Below are positions 54,064 through 63,524 of a DNA stretch of 64,000 nt, one piece after another; the first letter of the stretch is position 1, and each line of letters begins with the position of its first letter. The translations under genes were made by a program, and so were the position numbers. The DNA comes from Prochlorococcus sp. AG-347-K18 (GTDB lineage: Bacteria > Cyanobacteriota > Cyanobacteriia > PCC-6307 > Cyanobiaceae), in contig QCCF01000001.1 in assembly GCA_003281365.1 (NCBI GenBank), positions 62,001 to 126,000 on the forward strand, given 5' to 3'. Below the pieces are notes generated by a model. It did not search any database and was not told the origin of the DNA. It saw only the letters and a program-made list of their open reading frames with translations.

Positions 54064-56235
54064 TTACATTTTTACAACTTCTCCAACCTTGTACCATTTA
54101 TCTTTAAGAGTATTTTCATATTTACGATTGCAACTAATCAATAAGGGGCCACATGTTTGAGGATCTAATAGTAAAGATATTCTCTCGTTAAAAGTCTCTT
54201 TATCTAATGAATTTTCGTTTAAAAAATTAATTATTCTTTTTTGCTGATTTCCTTTATAAATTCTGTCAAAAATTTCTTTATTAGACTCAAAGAAAGTACT
54301 TTTAACATTTTTTCTTATTAAATCAAATACTCCAGGATAAGCTTTAAATGCAAATAAATCTAATAAAACTTTTATAGGCTTTAGATTATTTCTTTCTCTA
54401 TATAAATTAGATGATTCAACCATCTCTTTAAGATGTCCAATAAGTCCATATCCAGTAATATCAGTGGCAGCATTGACTAATGACTCTCTAAATTGATCTT
54501 GAAAAAGATAAATTTCATCAATCAAATATTGTTGACTCTTTACTAAATTATTAATTATTTCAGAAGAACTACCTAGCATATTAATATTCTGCATTTGACC
54601 GGCAAAGTAAATCCCAACGCCGAGAGGTCTAGACATCATAAGAATATCTCCATCGTTCATTCCAGATTTAAGCCATGGTTTTGCTCCATTTTCTAAAATA
54701 CCTTGAACAGTTAAAGAAATATCTATTCCAAGTGTATAAGGTTTATTTACTGAACTTCTTGCCTCGAAAGTATGGCCTCCAAGTAATTCACCACGATGAT
54801 CCTCAACTGTTGATTTAATACCTTGCAGGGATTGAGAAAAGAGATAACTCTGAAATTCCCTTTCAACTTTTGGTAATGAAATTAAAGCCTGAGCAGATGA
54901 AAGTTTTGCTCCGCATGCCCACAAATCTGAGCAGGCATGCAAAGTAGTAATTTTTGCATTAAGCCAAGGATCACTTACCAAAGCAGGAAATCCATCTACA
55001 CTTTGCAAGATAATATCTTGACCATTTTGATATATCTCAACTGAATCTTCAGGTGATGAGGCAAAAGAATCTAAATTAGATTTTATTAATGATTTATTCA
55101 AAACAAACTGAGGAATTTTAGCTGCACATCCCCTGCAATCACTCAATGAAATATTTTTTCCACTACTTTTCATAATTTGCCTTTTTAATCTAAATTTGTT
55201 TATGAATTTCAGATCAATTTTATGCTTTAAAATCCAAAAAATAAAAGAGGGGCCAAAAACAAAATTGTGATAAATCGCAAAAGCCTTTGAATGATGGCTT
55301 TCAAATGTATTAACTATTTGCAATCCTACCCTTTGAGGAAACCACTTTTTTAATGATCCCCCTTCTATATCCTTTTTTAGATTTTGGACTAATGTATTTA
55401 CAGCTTTTAATGCAAAAACTCCCGATGCTGGTCTTTTTGTTGAATCTACAACTGCGCAATCACCAGCAGCATAAATTCCGGAAAAACTTTTCAACTGCAA
55501 ATTCCGTTTTGTGATTATTCTGCCATGAGAATCCGTATCTAATGACTTTTTTTGTGCCCATAAAGGAGATGTATTCCCAGTACATAAAAGAATCTTTCCA
55601 TAATCGAAATTAAGTTTTTCAACTAAATTAATATTGGAATTCTGTAAACTTTTTAGAATTTTATTATTAATTTTTCTTGAATCACATAATAGTTTTAAAG
55701 GTCTATCTCTCCATCTTTTTCTCAAAGCATAAGATACTTCAATTGCAGCAAGGCCACTCCCAACAATTACGAATGGAAGTTCATTAACTGAATCAAAAAT
55801 GTCCTCTTTTTGTATTGAGTCATAAGCCCTTAAAAAAGGTTTAATTGAAAAAGCATTTCGATTTTTAACTAGCGATTCAAATTCTTTTGGAATTATTGTT
55901 TGACTTCCATAATTAAGCACCAACTTCGAATAATTAACTGAAGGTCTATTACTTAAAAGAATTTTCTTTAAATTGAAATCAATATCCTTTACCTCTTCTT
56001 CTATAAAAGATACTTTTGCATTTGTTGCTAGAGATTTTATATCAATTAAACTCTCTTCTAAAGTGATTGATTTTGAAATCACCGATGGGAACATCGCCGA
56101 ATAAACCAAATGAGAATCTCTAGATATAATTGAAACAGGGATTTCTGGCATTAATTTCGGATACATTAACCATTTCTTCAATAAAAGAACATTTGCGTGT
56201 CCTCCTCCAATTAATACCAGATGATTAAAAGTCAT
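54064..56235 (-). CDS. selD: NADH-dehydrogenase-like / selenide water dikinase (SelD) fusion
   Basis: The first 350 residues form a type II NADH-dehydrogenase-like FAD domain (HLVLIGGGHANVLLLK, then IVGSGLAAIEVSYAL and GIYAAGDCAVV). From about residue 360 comes SelD, which makes selenophosphate from selenide and ATP. The catalytic Cys370 and Lys373 remain in SDCRGCAAKIP, and ITGYGLIGHLKEM and DPQTCGPLL are typical. Fusions of this kind are known in cyanobacteria. Its start is only 10 bp from the divergent mtnP start. Confidence 0.92.
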   Translation of the reverse strand: MTFNHLVLIGGGHANVLLLKKWLMYPKLMPEIPVSIISRDSHLVYSAMFPSVISKSITLEESLIDIKSLATNAKVSFIEEEVKDIDFNLKKILLSNRPSVNYSKLVLNYGSQTIIPKEFESLVKNRNAFSIKPFLRAYDSIQKEDIFDSVNELPFVIVGSGLAAIEVSYALRKRWRDRPLKLLCDSRKINNKILKSLQNSNINLVEKLNFDYGKILLCTGNTSPLWAQKKSLDTDSHGRIITKRNLQLKSFSGIYAAGDCAVVDSTKRPASGVFALKAVNTLVQNLKKDIEGGSLKKWFPQRVGLQIVNTFESHHSKAFAIYHNFVFGPSFIFWILKHKIDLKFINKFRLKRQIMKSSGKNISLSDCRGCAAKIPQFVLNKSLIKSNLDSFASSPEDSVEIYQNGQDIILQSVDGFPALVSDPWLNAKITTLHACSDLWACGAKLSSAQALISLPKVEREFQSYLFSQSLQGIKSTVEDHRGELLGGHTFEARSSVNKPYTLGIDISLTVQGILENGAKPWLKSGMNDGDILMMSRPLGVGIYFAGQMQNINMLGSSSEIINNLVKSQQYLIDEIYLFQDQFRESLVNAATDITGYGLIGHLKEMVESSNLYRERNNLKPIKVLLDLFAFKAYPGVFDLIRKNVKSTFFESNKEIFDRIYKGNQQKRIINFLNENSLDKETFNERISLLLDPQTCGPLLISCNRKYENTLKDKWYKVGEVVKM

Positions 56236-56245
56236 TTACATCACT

Positions 56246-57139
56246 ATGAATAAAGAACATTTGTTACCAATTGAAAAATCAAGATTAGGAGTGATTGGTG
56301 GGAGTGGATTTTATTCAATGGATCAAATAGGGTACTTAAGAGAACTAGAAATCAATACTCCCTATGGTAAACCTTCTGATTCAATAAAAGTATATAATCT
56401 TGGAAATCTAGAGATAGCATTCATTCCTAGACATGGCAGAACACATAGATTCAATCCTTCTGAAATCCCTTACAAAGCTAATATTTGGGCTCTAAGATCG
56501 ATAGGAGTAAGATGGATTATTGCTCCATCAGCAGTTGGTTCATTACAAGAGCAAATAAGGCCTCTTGATATAGTGGTACCAGATCAATTTATAGACAGGA
56601 CAAAAAATAGACCTGCAACCTTCTTTAACGAGGGAGCTGTGGCACACGTAACCATGGGAGATCCCTTTTGCACAAATTTATCACGTATATTAAGTGAAAT
56701 CGGAGAAAAAAATATTCCTGGTGGTAGACAATTGCATAGAGGGGGTACTTATCTAGCAATGGAAGGTCCAGCTTTCTCAACTAGAGCAGAATCAAATTTA
56801 TATAGAAGTTGGGGATGTTCAATAATTGGGATGACGAACCATACAGAAGCAAGATTAGCTAAAGAAGCTGAAATAGCTTACTCCTCATTATCTATGGTTA
56901 CTGATTATGATTGCTGGCATCAAACTCATCAGGAAGTTTCTGTAGAGATGGTTTTGGATAATCTTAGATCCAATACTGAAGTGGCTAATAAAATAATATT
57001 TGAAGTGGCTAAATTAATTGAAAAAGAAAGACCAAAAAGTAAGTCTCATTCTTCATTAAAAGATGGATTGATAACCAAAATAGAAAATATTCCAAGTTCC
57101 ACAAGAAAGAAACTAAGGATATTTACTGAATCTTATTAG
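56246..57139 (+). CDS. mtnP: S-methyl-5'-thioadenosine phosphorylase
   Basis: MtnP splits methylthioadenosine to adenine and MTR-1-phosphate in methionine salvage. The 297 residues contain LGVIGGSGFYSM, FIPRHGRTHRFNPSEIPYKA (phosphate and ribose contacts), AMEGPAFSTRAESNLYRSWG and GMTNHTEARLAKEAEIAY, with the catalytic Asp in VTDYDCWH. It diverges from selD with only 10 bp between start codons, so its promoter must lie inside the selD gene. It is a full-length enzyme. Confidence 0.94.
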   Translation: MNKEHLLPIEKSRLGVIGGSGFYSMDQIGYLRELEINTPYGKPSDSIKVYNLGNLEIAFIPRHGRTHRFNPSEIPYKANIWALRSIGVRWIIAPSAVGSLQEQIRPLDIVVPDQFIDRTKNRPATFFNEGAVAHVTMGDPFCTNLSRILSEIGEKNIPGGRQLHRGGTYLAMEGPAFSTRAESNLYRSWGCSIIGMTNHTEARLAKEAEIAYSSLSMVTDYDCWHQTHQEVSVEMVLDNLRSNTEVANKIIFEVAKLIEKERPKSKSHSSLKDGLITKIENIPSSTRKKLRIFTESY

Positions 57140-57182
57140 GCTTATTAGATATAAGTGATCGGCATGTCAAGGTAAGAATTTG

Positions 57183-57380
57183 TTAGCCTCCAGCTCCAAC
57201 TCCTTGATAAGAGCCATAGAAGAATATTCCTAAAACGAAAATAACTGCGATTCCACCTGCTGTGGCAACAAGCCAAAGAGGAAGAGTACCTTCAGTCCAT
57301 CTTCTTTCCCATGCAACTGCTGGTCTACCGTCGGGAAGTCTATCTGGAATTCTTCCATCAGGTCCTTTTAATTTACTCAT
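57183..57380 (-). CDS. psbJ: Photosystem II subunit PsbJ
   Basis: PsbJ is a one-helix subunit near cytochrome b559. The 65 residues read [20 protein letters not shown], then a helix ([20 protein letters not shown]) and the tail [10 protein letters not shown]. It is slightly longer at the N-terminus than in freshwater strains. It ends the psbEFLJ operon, 9 bp after psbL. Confidence 0.96.
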   Translation of the reverse strand: MSKLKGPDGRIPDRLPDGRPAVAWERRWTEGTLPLWLVATAGGIAVIFVLGIFFYGSYQGVGAGG

Positions 57381-57389
57381 GATTTTAAT

Positions 57390-57509
57390 TTAATTGAAAA
57401 AGTAACTGGAAAATAAAATTCCCAATACAAACACTGATAATAAGCCTAGATAAAGGCTTGTACGATTAAGTTCAACTGGAACTTTGTTAGGATTTTCGTT
57501 TACTTGCAT
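57390..57509 (-). CDS. psbL: Photosystem II subunit PsbL
   Basis: PsbL is a 39-residue one-helix subunit that supports QA function. The frame is [20 protein letters not shown], then a helix ending FSSYFFN. I placed the start at the ATG at 57509; a longer open frame upstream overlaps psbF and is not coding. It lies between psbF and psbJ. Confidence 0.96.
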
Positions 57510-57520
57510 GATAGTTAAAT

Positions 57521-57667
57521 TTATCGGGCTACGAATTGCATAGCAGCAATAGAACCTAAAAAGAATACTGATGGGATAGCTAGAGCGTGAACTGCTAGCC
57601 AACGAACAGTAAATATAGGATAAACGCGGACTTCCGCAGCCTGCATTGGAGCTTGAGAATTAGTCAT
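57521..57667 (-). CDS. psbF: Cytochrome b559 beta subunit (PsbF)
   Basis: PsbF is the beta chain of cytochrome b559. The frame begins [20 protein letters not shown] and includes the haem His in [11 protein letters not shown], followed by one helix ending MQFVAR. It is 48 residues long. It lies 2 bp after psbE and 11 bp before psbL, which fixes the classic E-F-L-J order. Confidence 0.96.
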
Positions 57668-57669
57668 TG

Positions 57670-57918
57670 TTATTTTGTTCTTAAATCTAGTTGAGATTTA
57701 GCTTCATATCTTTGTGTTACAACAGGTGCTTTAGATTCAGATGATTGGAAATAACTATCCGGACGAGGAGTTCCGAAAGCATCGTAGGCTAAGCCTGTAT
57801 ATACGAATAAGAAGCCTGCTATAAAAATAGCTGGTAATGTTACTGCATGAATAATCCAGTACCTAATACTGGTGATTATTTCAAAAAATGGGCGTTCACC
57901 CGTTGAACCTGCGGCCAT
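57670..57918 (-). CDS. psbE: Cytochrome b559 alpha subunit (PsbE)
   Basis: PsbE is the alpha chain of cytochrome b559 in the photosystem II core. From the ATG at 57918 the 82 residues start [20 protein letters not shown], carry the haem His in WIIHAVTLP, and end with a long lumenal tail. A GTG two codons upstream is possible but the family supports ATG. The upstream ycf48 and rubredoxin genes on the same strand complete the conserved cluster. Confidence 0.97.
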
Positions 57919-58054
57919 AATCACAAATGTTTACCCTATGATCTTACAGTGTAAAATCATAAGTTCGCGAAGAAATTAACAGGTTGGTTACAGACAGTTG
58001 CTAAATCTGTCGAAAATTAATTTTTTTTTTACTATTAGCTGGATTTATTCAAAG

Positions 58055-59071
58055 TTAGCTATTCCATTTGAGGATATACCCACGCTCACCAAGTACAAAT
58101 CCTTTTTGATTACCTAAAGCATCCTTATCAAGAAAAACTATTTTAATGTAGTTTGTTGGCAATTCAGAAGCAACAGGATCTTTATTCCAAGTTTTACCTT
58201 GATCTTTACTTACTATTAGAGTCCCATTACCCCCGCCAGCCCATATATCGCCATTTGGATCCCATCCCATATCTAGATAATTATATCCATTAAGAATAGG
58301 GATAATGGGCTTTGACCAATTTTCTAAGTCATCAGTATCTTCATTAAATCTAATTTCTGCTCCTCTAGAAAGCATCCATAAACTTCCTTCTGGATTAAAA
58401 CCAATACTTTGAACTCTTTTGCTACTAGCTCTTTGATGAGCTATCCATGCATCACTATCCTTTTCTAAAGTAGAAAAGAAATTACCCAGACTACTTACGC
58501 TGACATAATCTCCTTTATCAGTTCTTCTTAGATCTCTTACACCTCCAGAACCAGATGCGTCTAAAACTTTTGCATTCCATGATTCACCACTATCTGATGT
58601 TTCATAAATAGCACCTGCTGTGGTAGCTAATTCTGCAGCACCAGAATCGACAGTTGTTATTAGAAATGGTTGACCTGGTAATTTATTGCCTAAAGATAAA
58701 CGAGTCCAATTCTTTCCCGCATCAAGTGTATGCATTACTAATGAGGGTTGACCTATTAACCATCCCTCTTCACCTTTAAAGTCGATATCTAGAAGACGAA
58801 AATTCTCTTCACTTGGTAAATCTAAATTTCTTTTCTCCCAAGTTTCTCCTCCATCATTAGATTCCATAATAAGTCTATTAGAACCTACTAAAAATCCATT
58901 TTTATCATCTATAAAATCAATATCTAAAGAATTAGACTGATCCTCGAATTGAATTATTTTCCAGGGGCTGCTATCACTCATCTTTACTCCTGTAGATGAA
59001 CAACTGCTCAATACAAAACAAAGAAGAATAGAAAAAAGAAGATTGGGAATACTAGTAATAATTTTTTTCAT
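58055..59071 (-). CDS. ycf48: Photosystem II assembly factor Ycf48
   Basis: Ycf48 (HCF136) is a seven-bladed propeller that binds pre-D1 during photosystem II assembly in the lumen. The 338 residues begin with a lipoprotein signal peptide ([14 protein letters not shown], lipid-accepting Cys near 24) and repeat propeller motifs such as [37 protein letters not shown] and [11 protein letters not shown]. It lies between the rubredoxin gene and psbE, the standard assembly cluster order. Confidence 0.95.
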   Translation of the reverse strand: MKKIITSIPNLLFSILLCFVLSSCSSTGVKMSDSSPWKIIQFEDQSNSLDIDFIDDKNGFLVGSNRLIMESNDGGETWEKRNLDLPSEENFRLLDIDFKGEEGWLIGQPSLVMHTLDAGKNWTRLSLGNKLPGQPFLITTVDSGAAELATTAGAIYETSDSGESWNAKVLDASGSGGVRDLRRTDKGDYVSVSSLGNFFSTLEKDSDAWIAHQRASSKRVQSIGFNPEGSLWMLSRGAEIRFNEDTDDLENWSKPIIPILNGYNYLDMGWDPNGDIWAGGGNGTLIVSKDQGKTWNKDPVASELPTNYIKIVFLDKDALGNQKGFVLGERGYILKWNS

Positions 59072-59080
59072 TTGTATATA

Positions 59081-59509
59081 TTAATGCAAAGAGTACAAAG
59101 AAAGGAACATAGCAGCAGCAAAGGCAAGTCCTCCAAAAATCAATATATTTTTTTGTCCAGGAGGTAAACTATTAAAACCAAAACCATAAACTAAATTTTC
59201 TTCAAATCCACTAGGTTTAGATTTAGGGCCTATGTCCTTGTAAAAATTTTTACCAGCTCTACAAACAGGGCAAGCGAAGGTATTCCCATCCAACTCTGAA
59301 AAAGGCGTATTTTGAGGTATGTTCAATTTTTTATTTCCTTCAGACGGATCATAAATATATCCACAACTTCTACATTCGAATCTATTTTGTTCTAGATTAG
59401 TAACAGATTGTTCAACACTTACTCCCGAGGAGTTTTCAGAAAGTTTTTCTTTCTCTAAGTCTTCAACTATTTTGTTTTCCTCAGAAGCTGGTTGAATGTT
59501 TTCACTCAC
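59081..59509 (-). CDS. rub: Membrane-anchored rubredoxin (RubA)
   Basis: RubA is a thylakoid rubredoxin needed for photosystem assembly. The iron ligands are Cys46, Cys49 (ECRSCGYIYDP), Cys80 and Cys83 (FACPVCRAG). A C-terminal membrane helix (ILIFGGLAFAAAMFLSLYSL) anchors it, and a 40-residue acidic leader precedes the domain. It is the first gene of the rub-ycf48-psbEFLJ unit and diverges from ndhC across 76 bp. Confidence 0.94.
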   Translation of the reverse strand: MSENIQPASEENKIVEDLEKEKLSENSSGVSVEQSVTNLEQNRFECRSCGYIYDPSEGNKKLNIPQNTPFSELDGNTFACPVCRAGKNFYKDIGPKSKPSGFEENLVYGFGFNSLPPGQKNILIFGGLAFAAAMFLSLYSLH

Positions 59510-59585
59510 GGTTTATTATTATTCTTTAAGAACTTTAAAAGATTTTGCTTAATTAAGCGACTTTTATTCAAAATTAATTTTTAAG

Positions 59586-59948
59586 ATGTTTTTATTAAAT
59601 GGCTATGAATATTTTTTAGGTTTCCTTATAATTGCCGCAGCTGTACCAGTATTAGCTCTAGTTACTAATCTCATCGTTGCTCCAAAAGGCAGAACAGGGG
59701 AAAGAAAACTTACATATGAATCTGGAATGGAGCCTATAGGAGGTGCATGGATTCAATTTAATATTCGTTATTACATGTTTGCCTTGGTTTTCGTTATATT
59801 TGATGTTGAGACAGTATTCCTTTATCCTTGGGCTGTTGCCTTCAATAGATTAGGCCTATTAGCTTTTATTGAGGCATTAATCTTTATTGCAATACTTGTG
59901 ATTGCCTTAGCATACGCATGGAGAAAAGGTGCTTTAGAATGGAGTTAA
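59586..59948 (+). CDS. ndhC: NAD(P)H-quinone oxidoreductase subunit 3 (NdhC)
   Basis: NdhC is a three-helix membrane subunit of the cyanobacterial NDH-1 complex, which drives cyclic electron flow and respiration. The conserved [20 protein letters not shown] loop and [16 protein letters not shown] helix are present. It is 120 residues long. ndhK starts 4 bp after the stop, then ndhJ follows, the universal ndhCKJ order. Confidence 0.97.
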   Translation: MFLLNGYEYFLGFLIIAAAVPVLALVTNLIVAPKGRTGERKLTYESGMEPIGGAWIQFNIRYYMFALVFVIFDVETVFLYPWAVAFNRLGLLAFIEALIFIAILVIALAYAWRKGALEWS

Positions 59949-59952
59949 AAAA

Positions 59953-60687
59953 TTGAATCCACAATTATCCCCAAAAGCAATAAGAGAAATCAGAGAAGGA
60001 ACTTGTAATCCTCTTGGTGCACCACAAGTTACTACAGATTTAAGTGAGAATATTATACTGACAAGTTTAGACGATCTTCATAATTGGGCTAGGCTAAGCA
60101 GTCTATGGCCTCTTTTATATGGAACAGCTTGTTGTTTTATAGAATTTGCTGCCTTAATAGGATCTAGATTTGATTTTGATAGATTTGGATTAGTACCTAG
60201 AAGCTCGCCAAGACAAGCAGATCTGCTGATAGTTGCAGGAACGGTAACAATGAAGATGGCTCCTGCCCTTGTAAGACTTTATGAACAAATGCCTGAACCA
60301 AAATATGTGATTGCCATGGGTGCTTGCACAATCACTGGTGGAATGTTCAGCGCAGATTCTACAACTGCTGTAAGAGGCGTTGATAAATTGATACCAGTTG
60401 ATTTATATCTTCCAGGATGCCCACCAAGACCAGAAGCAATTTTTGATGCAGTAATTAAATTAAGAAAAAAAGTTGGTAATGAATCAATTTTAGAACGCAC
60501 AAAAACAGAGCAAACTCACAGATACATAACATCTGATCACGAAATGAATCTTGTTTTCTCAGAAAATACAGGTGAATATCTAAACAAATCTTCCAGGAAC
60601 GTCGTTCCCTCCTCAAAAAAAGAAAAAATAACCGAATTACCTGAAAATACGGAAAAAACTGAAATTATTGATACTGTAGAAGATTAA
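59953..60687 (+). CDS. ndhK: NAD(P)H-quinone oxidoreductase subunit K (NdhK)
   Basis: NdhK carries the N2 4Fe-4S cluster next to the quinone site. The Cys ligands are visible in [24 protein letters not shown] and [12 protein letters not shown]. The start is TTG, reading [20 protein letters not shown]. The last 60 residues are a polar extension usual in picocyanobacteria. Its TAA overlaps the ATG of ndhJ by one base, which suggests coupled translation. Confidence 0.97.
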   Translation: MNPQLSPKAIREIREGTCNPLGAPQVTTDLSENIILTSLDDLHNWARLSSLWPLLYGTACCFIEFAALIGSRFDFDRFGLVPRSSPRQADLLIVAGTVTMKMAPALVRLYEQMPEPKYVIAMGACTITGGMFSADSTTAVRGVDKLIPVDLYLPGCPPRPEAIFDAVIKLRKKVGNESILERTKTEQTHRYITSDHEMNLVFSENTGEYLNKSSRNVVPSSKKEKITELPENTEKTEIIDTVED

Positions 60688-61217
60688 TGGAAAAAGACGG
60701 TTTAGCAAAATCCTCAGATACTTCAATAGAAAAAGAAGGGTTTATAAGCCAATCTTTGTCTAAAGATGGAATTCCAAACCAATCATTATCTGATGATCAC
60801 ATCGGAATTGAAAACATTTCTGTTGAACCCAACAAACTATATGAAGCAGCATCTGCCTTGAGAAATTACGGGTTCAACTATCTCCAATGTCAAGGAGGAT
60901 ATGATGAGGGTCCAGGCAAAAATCTTGTTAGTTTTTACCATTTTATAACTGTTGATGATTTACATAAAATAGAAAAAATTAAAGAAGTCAGATTAAAAGT
61001 TTTCTTAAAAAGAGATTGCGATTTATCAATTCCTAGTTTGTATAAAATTTTTAAAGGAAGTGATTGGCAAGAAAGAGAAACTTTTGATATGTATGGAATA
61101 AATTTCATTGATCATCCCAATCCCAAAAGACTTTTAATGCCTGAAGATTGGAGAGGATGGCCATTACGAAAAGATTACATTCAGCCAGATTTCTATGAAC
61201 TTCAAGATGCTTATTAG
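60687..61217 (+). CDS. ndhJ: NAD(P)H-quinone oxidoreductase subunit J (NdhJ)
   Basis: NdhJ is a peripheral-arm subunit of NDH-1. The family core is seen as [20 protein letters not shown], then [39 protein letters not shown] and [13 protein letters not shown]. The first 45 residues are a Ser/Asp-rich leader not needed for the fold. The gene ends with a 4-bp overlap with the convergent yvcK gene. It is 176 residues long. Confidence 0.96.
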   Translation: MEKDGLAKSSDTSIEKEGFISQSLSKDGIPNQSLSDDHIGIENISVEPNKLYEAASALRNYGFNYLQCQGGYDEGPGKNLVSFYHFITVDDLHKIEKIKEVRLKVFLKRDCDLSIPSLYKIFKGSDWQERETFDMYGINFIDHPNPKRLLMPEDWRGWPLRKDYIQPDFYELQDAY

Positions 61218-62599
61218 CTTAATTTTTTTAATTTGCGGTAAATAAACATAACTGCTCTTGCGAGTCTCCTTGGATCATGTCTAAGAGTGGGAGTTATTCT
61301 TTTTGAATATAATGGGGCTTGCAGCACATAATAACCCTCGGATAATAATTTTTCTTTATTACATTTGACAGGCTCTGCCCCTCTACTTTCGTAATAATCT
61401 ATTAATGGAGACTTTTCAAATTGAATCTGAGATAAGATTGAGCTAAAAATTCGAGTATTAACTCCAAAATTTGATAATTGTTTTTCTATTGCTTTGATAT
61501 GTTGATAGACATCAAGTCCATCTGTTTCTCCAGGCTGAGTCATCAAATTGCTTATATATATTTTAGGCGCATTACTTTGCAATAAGGCATCTACTATCTC
61601 TGGCACTAACAGATTAGGCAATAAAGAAGTGTATAAACTACCTGGGCCAAGAACGACTAAATCGGCTTCTTTTATAGATTCAAGAGCACTGGGAAGAGCA
61701 GATGGATTTTCTGGTAGGTAACCAATTCTCGAAATTAATTTTTTAGATTTGCTGATATTACTTTCGCCAAAAATTTTTTCTCCGTCCTCCAATTCTGCCC
61801 ATAACATTACATCGATATTTGTTGCTGGCAAAACTTGGCCTTGAACTGCTAAAACCTTGCTAGAGGCTTGTACAGCTTTTTCTAAACTACCTGTAATTGT
61901 TGTCAAAGCTGACAAAAATAGATTCCCAAAACTGTGTCCATCCAGACCACTTCCTCCAGAAAATCTATATTGAAATAACCTAGTTAAAATTGGTTCTTCG
62001 TTTGATAAGGCAGCTAAACAATTTCTAATATCTCCTGGAGGTTGCACACCTAATTGCTTTCTGAGAATTCCACTACTTCCACCATCATCCGATACGGTCA
62101 CAATTGCTGTAATATTGCTACTGTAATTCTTTAAACCTTTAAGTAGTGTAGATAAACCTGTGCCACCGCCAATTGCAACAATATTTGGGCCTCTGTTTAA
62201 TTTACTCTTAACCCTTAATGCGTCAACTAAAAATGTACTTTTTTCTGGAACAAGCGCTTTTTGAATAGAATTAATACTTCTATTTTGACCAACCCCCATC
62301 AAAAAAAGACCAATAACAAAAATTAATGGGCCTAATAATGAGACAGGCAAAACACTTGTAATGCTTGTCAATATTCCAAAAAACACTTCAATAAGCCAAT
62401 AAAGGGGTCTTAAATTTGTCCAAATTGCCAGACCTAACAATGAAGTCAAAAATCCAACGGCAGATGTCACCATCCATCTTTTTATTACCAGTCCTGGTAA
62501 AAGCCAACTCAAGATTCTTAAAATTTTATTGATTGAGTCAAAATTATACTTTTTAAAATATTTATAAAATCTTCTTACTCTTTTTTTACGCTTATTCAT
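61214..62599 (-). CDS. YvcK/CofD-like protein with N-terminal membrane helices
   Basis: The C-terminal 320 residues carry the YvcK fold: [59 protein letters not shown] and [15 protein letters not shown]. In Bacillus this UDP-sugar-binding family affects cell-wall and carbon metabolism. The first 110 residues here are basic and hydrophobic, with two or three membrane helices, a common cyanobacterial form. Whether it keeps a CofD-type transferase activity is unknown. It overlaps ndhJ by 4 bp. Confidence 0.88.
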   Translation of the reverse strand: MNKRKKRVRRFYKYFKKYNFDSINKILRILSWLLPGLVIKRWMVTSAVGFLTSLLGLAIWTNLRPLYWLIEVFFGILTSITSVLPVSLLGPLIFVIGLFLMGVGQNRSINSIQKALVPEKSTFLVDALRVKSKLNRGPNIVAIGGGTGLSTLLKGLKNYSSNITAIVTVSDDGGSSGILRKQLGVQPPGDIRNCLAALSNEEPILTRLFQYRFSGGSGLDGHSFGNLFLSALTTITGSLEKAVQASSKVLAVQGQVLPATNIDVMLWAELEDGEKIFGESNISKSKKLISRIGYLPENPSALPSALESIKEADLVVLGPGSLYTSLLPNLLVPEIVDALLQSNAPKIYISNLMTQPGETDGLDVYQHIKAIEKQLSNFGVNTRIFSSILSQIQFEKSPLIDYYESRGAEPVKCNKEKLLSEGYYVLQAPLYSKRITPTLRHDPRRLARAVMFIYRKLKKLS

Positions 62600-62733
62600 T
62601 CAAAACCCCTGAATTTATTTTTCTCAAATTTTTAAAATTGTATTTTCATTATAAATCAAATTCATACATCCTTTTTTTATTCCTAAAAAAAAGGCAATAT
62701 GTAGTAGAGGGTGAATTTTTTATTTAGTATTTT

Positions 62734-63519
62734 TTGAAAAAATCAAAGCCTGCAGTTGAAACAAAAAACCTTTCCATTGGATGGGGAGAAGTTAATGTAC
62801 TTAATAAACTAAATTTTATCCTTAATGAAGGAGAAAAATTAGCAATAGTTGGACCCTCAGGTTCGGGTAAATCAACTATTTTAAAAATATTAGCAGGCCT
62901 GATTTTACCTACGAATGGAGAATTAAAAATATTTGGTGAAAAACAAACATATTTGAGATTAGATCAAAATAATCCTCCTGATGTGAGACTAGTTTTTCAG
63001 AACCCAGCATTATTAGGATCTTTAACAATTGAAGAAAATGTAGGTTTTCTCTTAAAAAGAAATAAAAACCTATCAAAAGAATTTATCCACGAGAAAGTAA
63101 ATGAATGTTTAGCTGATGTAGGATTATTTAATGTAGAGAATAAACTTCCAAATGAATTAAGCGGGGGTATGCAAAAAAGAGTAAGTTTTGCACGAGCTTT
63201 GATTACGGATCAAACTCTTAATGCAAATACTAAACCTTTATTACTTTTTGATGAGCCGACTGCAGGTCTTGATCCAATTGCTTCATCAAGAATTGAAGAT
63301 TTAATAAATAAGACAAATGATAAGGCGAATGGTTCATCTATTGTCGTTAGCCATGTTCTTAGTACTATAGAGAGGACTTCAGATAAAGTTTTAATGCTAT
63401 ATGGAGGTAAATTTAGATGGGCAGGTTCTATTAATGAATTTAAAAAAAGTAACGATCCGTATGTATTTCAATTTAGATATGGGAAACTTGATGGACCAAT
63501 GCAACCTAAAGATATTTAG
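62734..63519 (+). CDS. ABC transporter ATPase, MlaF-like
   Basis: This 261-residue ATPase has Walker A GPSGSGKST (residues 40-48), a Q-loop in LVFQNPALLGSLTIEENV, the signature NELSGGMQKR, Walker B LLLFDEPTAGLDP and the switch His in VVSHVLSTI. The start is TTG. The next gene, 5 bp on, is an MCE protein, so this is the energy subunit of a lipid-importing MCE (Mla/TGD-like) system. The permease is not in the window. Confidence 0.93.
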   Translation: MKKSKPAVETKNLSIGWGEVNVLNKLNFILNEGEKLAIVGPSGSGKSTILKILAGLILPTNGELKIFGEKQTYLRLDQNNPPDVRLVFQNPALLGSLTIEENVGFLLKRNKNLSKEFIHEKVNECLADVGLFNVENKLPNELSGGMQKRVSFARALITDQTLNANTKPLLLFDEPTAGLDPIASSRIEDLINKTNDKANGSSIVVSHVLSTIERTSDKVLMLYGGKFRWAGSINEFKKSNDPYVFQFRYGKLDGPMQPKDI

Positions 63520-63524
63520 AGATT

